6,125 nucleotides of DNA from Bacteroidales bacterium (lineage in GTDB: Bacteria; Bacteroidota; Bacteroidia; Bacteroidales; JAADGE01), in the NCBI GenBank assembly GCA_029932445.1, contig JAOZQB010000173.1, forward strand, positions 1 to 6,125, given 5' to 3'. The position numbers and the translations under genes were made by a program. This document shows, piece after piece, positions 4,971-6,125 of the stretch. Each line of letters begins with the position of its first letter. Within the stretch, counting starts at the first letter, position 1. The notes beneath the pieces are model-generated. The model saw only the letters and a program-made list of their open reading frames with translations. It was not told the DNA's origin and did no database searches.

Positions 4971-6125
4971 TTATTTTGTTTTGTATTTATCAATTACTTT
5001 GCTGAAGATTTCTTTACTGATCGGTTTTGAAATAAAATCATCACAACCGGCTTTTAATGCTTTTTCTTTTTCTTCGGGAGTTGAATACGCTGTTTGAGCA
5101 ATAACCGGTAAATCGGGTCTGAATTCTTTTATTAATTTAGTCGCTTCATAACCGTCCATTACAGGCATTTTCAGATCCATCAATACAAAGTCAATATCGC
5201 TTCTTTCTTTGCATAATTCTACAGCTTGTTTTCCGTCAATGGCATGTAAAACGATTAAATCTTTTACAAAATATTCCAGTAAAGTTTCGATATAAATGAA
5301 GTTTACTTCTTCATCTTCTGCAATTAAAATTGTTTGTGTTTTTTTGTCAGTCATAGTCTTTTTTTTAGTTTTTATAATATGATTATCTTCAAACGGTTTG
5401 TAAGGGATTGTAATATAAAAAGTCGAACCTTTTCCTTTTTCGGATTCTAAAGTGATTGTTCCGCCCAGTAATTCTGCATTTTCTTTGGCTATGGATAAAC
5501 CTAAACCCAAACCGCCGGCATGTTCCGAAACTTTTTTCTCTTCTTGTGAAAATCGTTCGAAAATTGTTTCTTGTTTCTCAGGTTTTATACCAATGCCCGT
5601 GTCTTTTACATAAATCATAATGGTATCATTTTTTACTTGATAACCGAATTCAATGAATCCTTTGTTTGTAAATTTAAGTGCATTTTCTAACAGATTACTA
5701 AGAATTTTATTTAATTTAGAACTGTCAGTCAGAACCATACTTTCAGTATCCGGAAGTCCTTTTTTAAGATACAGAGGCGTTTTGTTTTCTTTGGCTCTTA
5801 TATCAAAAATTGAAAACAATTCTAAAAATAAATCATTTAAATAGACTTTGTTTTCAATTGCTTTAACTTGTTTCGTTCCGAGTTTTGAAATTTCAAGAAT
5901 GTCATCAATTATTCGCATTAATTGCTTTCCGCTGTTTTGAATAATACTGATATAATTAATGAGTTTCTCGGGAGGCAAATCAGGTGTGCTCAGAAGTTCG
6001 GAAAAACCTAAAATCCCGTTCATCGGAGTTCTGATTTCATGCGACATATTATTGATGAATTCTGTTTTTAAACGGTCACTTTCCTCAGCTTTTTCTTTGG
6101 CTTTTAATGTTTCTTCTTGTGCTTT
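4971..6125 (-). CDS. hybrid sensor histidine kinase/response regulator, 5' end off the window
   Basis: The frame is open from the right edge, so 384 residues of the C-terminal part are visible. The first ATG at 6047 is not a real start because it would cut into the H-box. Numbering from the edge, a charged helix (1-24), probably the coiled coil from an upstream sensory or PAS region, leads into HisKA with phospho-acceptor His29 in MSHEIRTPMNG. The HATPase_c domain follows: N-box Asn148 in LLENALKF, G1 Asp175 in VKDTGIGI, the F-box ERFSQ, and the G2 loop GLGLG at 205-209. After a lysine-rich linker comes a receiver domain (about 264-384) with acidic pair Glu270-Asp271, phospho-acceptor Asp317 in LMDLKMP, Thr345 and Lys367 in SKPI. 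All phosphotransfer residues are intact, so autophosphorylation on His and intramolecular transfer to Asp are expected. The signal sensed and the output partner cannot be seen. The visible part has no DNA-binding domain. It converges on the propeller lipoprotein gene. Confidence 0.95.
   Translation of the reverse strand, partial: KAQEETLKAKEKAEESDRLKTEFINNMSHEIRTPMNGILGFSELLSTPDLPPEKLINYISIIQNSGKQLMRIIDDILEISKLGTKQVKAIENKVYLNDLFLELFSIFDIRAKENKTPLYLKKGLPDTESMVLTDSSKLNKILSNLLENALKFTNKGFIEFGYQVKNDTIMIYVKDTGIGIKPEKQETIFERFSQEEKKVSEHAGGLGLGLSIAKENAELLGGTITLESEKGKGSTFYITIPYKPFEDNHIIKTKKKTMTDKKTQTILIAEDEEVNFIYIETLLEYFVKDLIVLHAIDGKQAVELCKERSDIDFVLMDLKMPVMDGYEATKLIKEFRPDLPVIAQTAYSTPEEKEKALKAGCDDFISKPISKEIFSKVIDKYKTK
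5347..5366 (-). other. possible -1 frameshift site at the kinase/receiver junction
   Basis: On the minus strand a run of eight A residues (5366-5359) followed by G is read AAA AAA AAG, so the heptamer A AAA AAG (5364-5358) is in the X XXY YYZ phase used in the E. coli dnaX -1 frameshift. A -1 slip would read GAC TAT GAC and then TGA (5349-5347), giving a kinase that ends directly after HATPase_c without its receiver. I see no strong downstream hairpin (only TGAAG/CTTCA, 5 pairs) and no upstream Shine-Dalgarno-like stimulator, so efficient frameshifting is unproven. Confidence 0.3.

Noticed and set aside
4971..6047. Hybrid kinase starting at the ATG at 6047
   Set aside because: That methionine is part of the conserved NNMSHE H-box, and the frame continues with typical linker sequence to the window edge, so the gene is partial rather than starting there.

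Overview
The window is AT-rich, with dense A- and T-runs, strongly A/T-ending codons, no clear Shine-Dalgarno sequences and several matches to the TAnnTTTG -7 promoter box. Together with protein content typical of the phylum, this points to a Bacteroidota (Bacteroidetes) chromosome, probably an environmental lineage. I see no mobile element, phage gene, RNA gene or CRISPR array. This reads as ordinary chromosomal sequence with mostly single-gene transcription units.

Layout from left to right. Positions 1-1009 (minus) hold a beta-ketoacyl-ACP synthase III homologue whose C-terminus runs off the left edge. A 176-base divergent promoter region separates it from miaB (1186-2574, plus), the radical-SAM methylthiotransferase that modifies tRNA A37. 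Then comes a secreted papain-fold peptidase of the bleomycin-hydrolase/aminopeptidase C type (2617-3714, plus), which has its own promoter box and ends in three tandem stops and a rho-independent terminator (3759-3786). Facing it is a small minus-strand reading frame (3792-3971) encoding an otherwise intact 59-residue winged-helix protein. It has no ATG, GTG or TTG start; the start position reads ATA. A 73-base divergent gap with a near-perfect palindrome leads to a probable lipoprotein with an SMP-30/gluconolactonase-type beta-propeller (4045-4953, plus). It converges, 17 bases apart, on the 3' end of a hybrid histidine kinase with a C-terminal receiver (4971-6125, minus), whose sensory N-terminus lies beyond the right edge.

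The genes do not form an obvious pathway: lipid synthesis, tRNA modification, an exported peptidase, an exported propeller protein and a signalling kinase sit side by side on alternating strands. The most plausible functional link is the small winged-helix frame and the divergent propeller lipoprotein, which share a palindrome-bearing intergenic region. The two observations most worth checking are the missing start codon of the winged-helix gene and an in-frame A AAA AAG slippery heptamer exactly at the kinase/receiver junction, where a -1 shift would meet a stop after three codons and give a receiver-less kinase. I found no convincing new multi-gene system.
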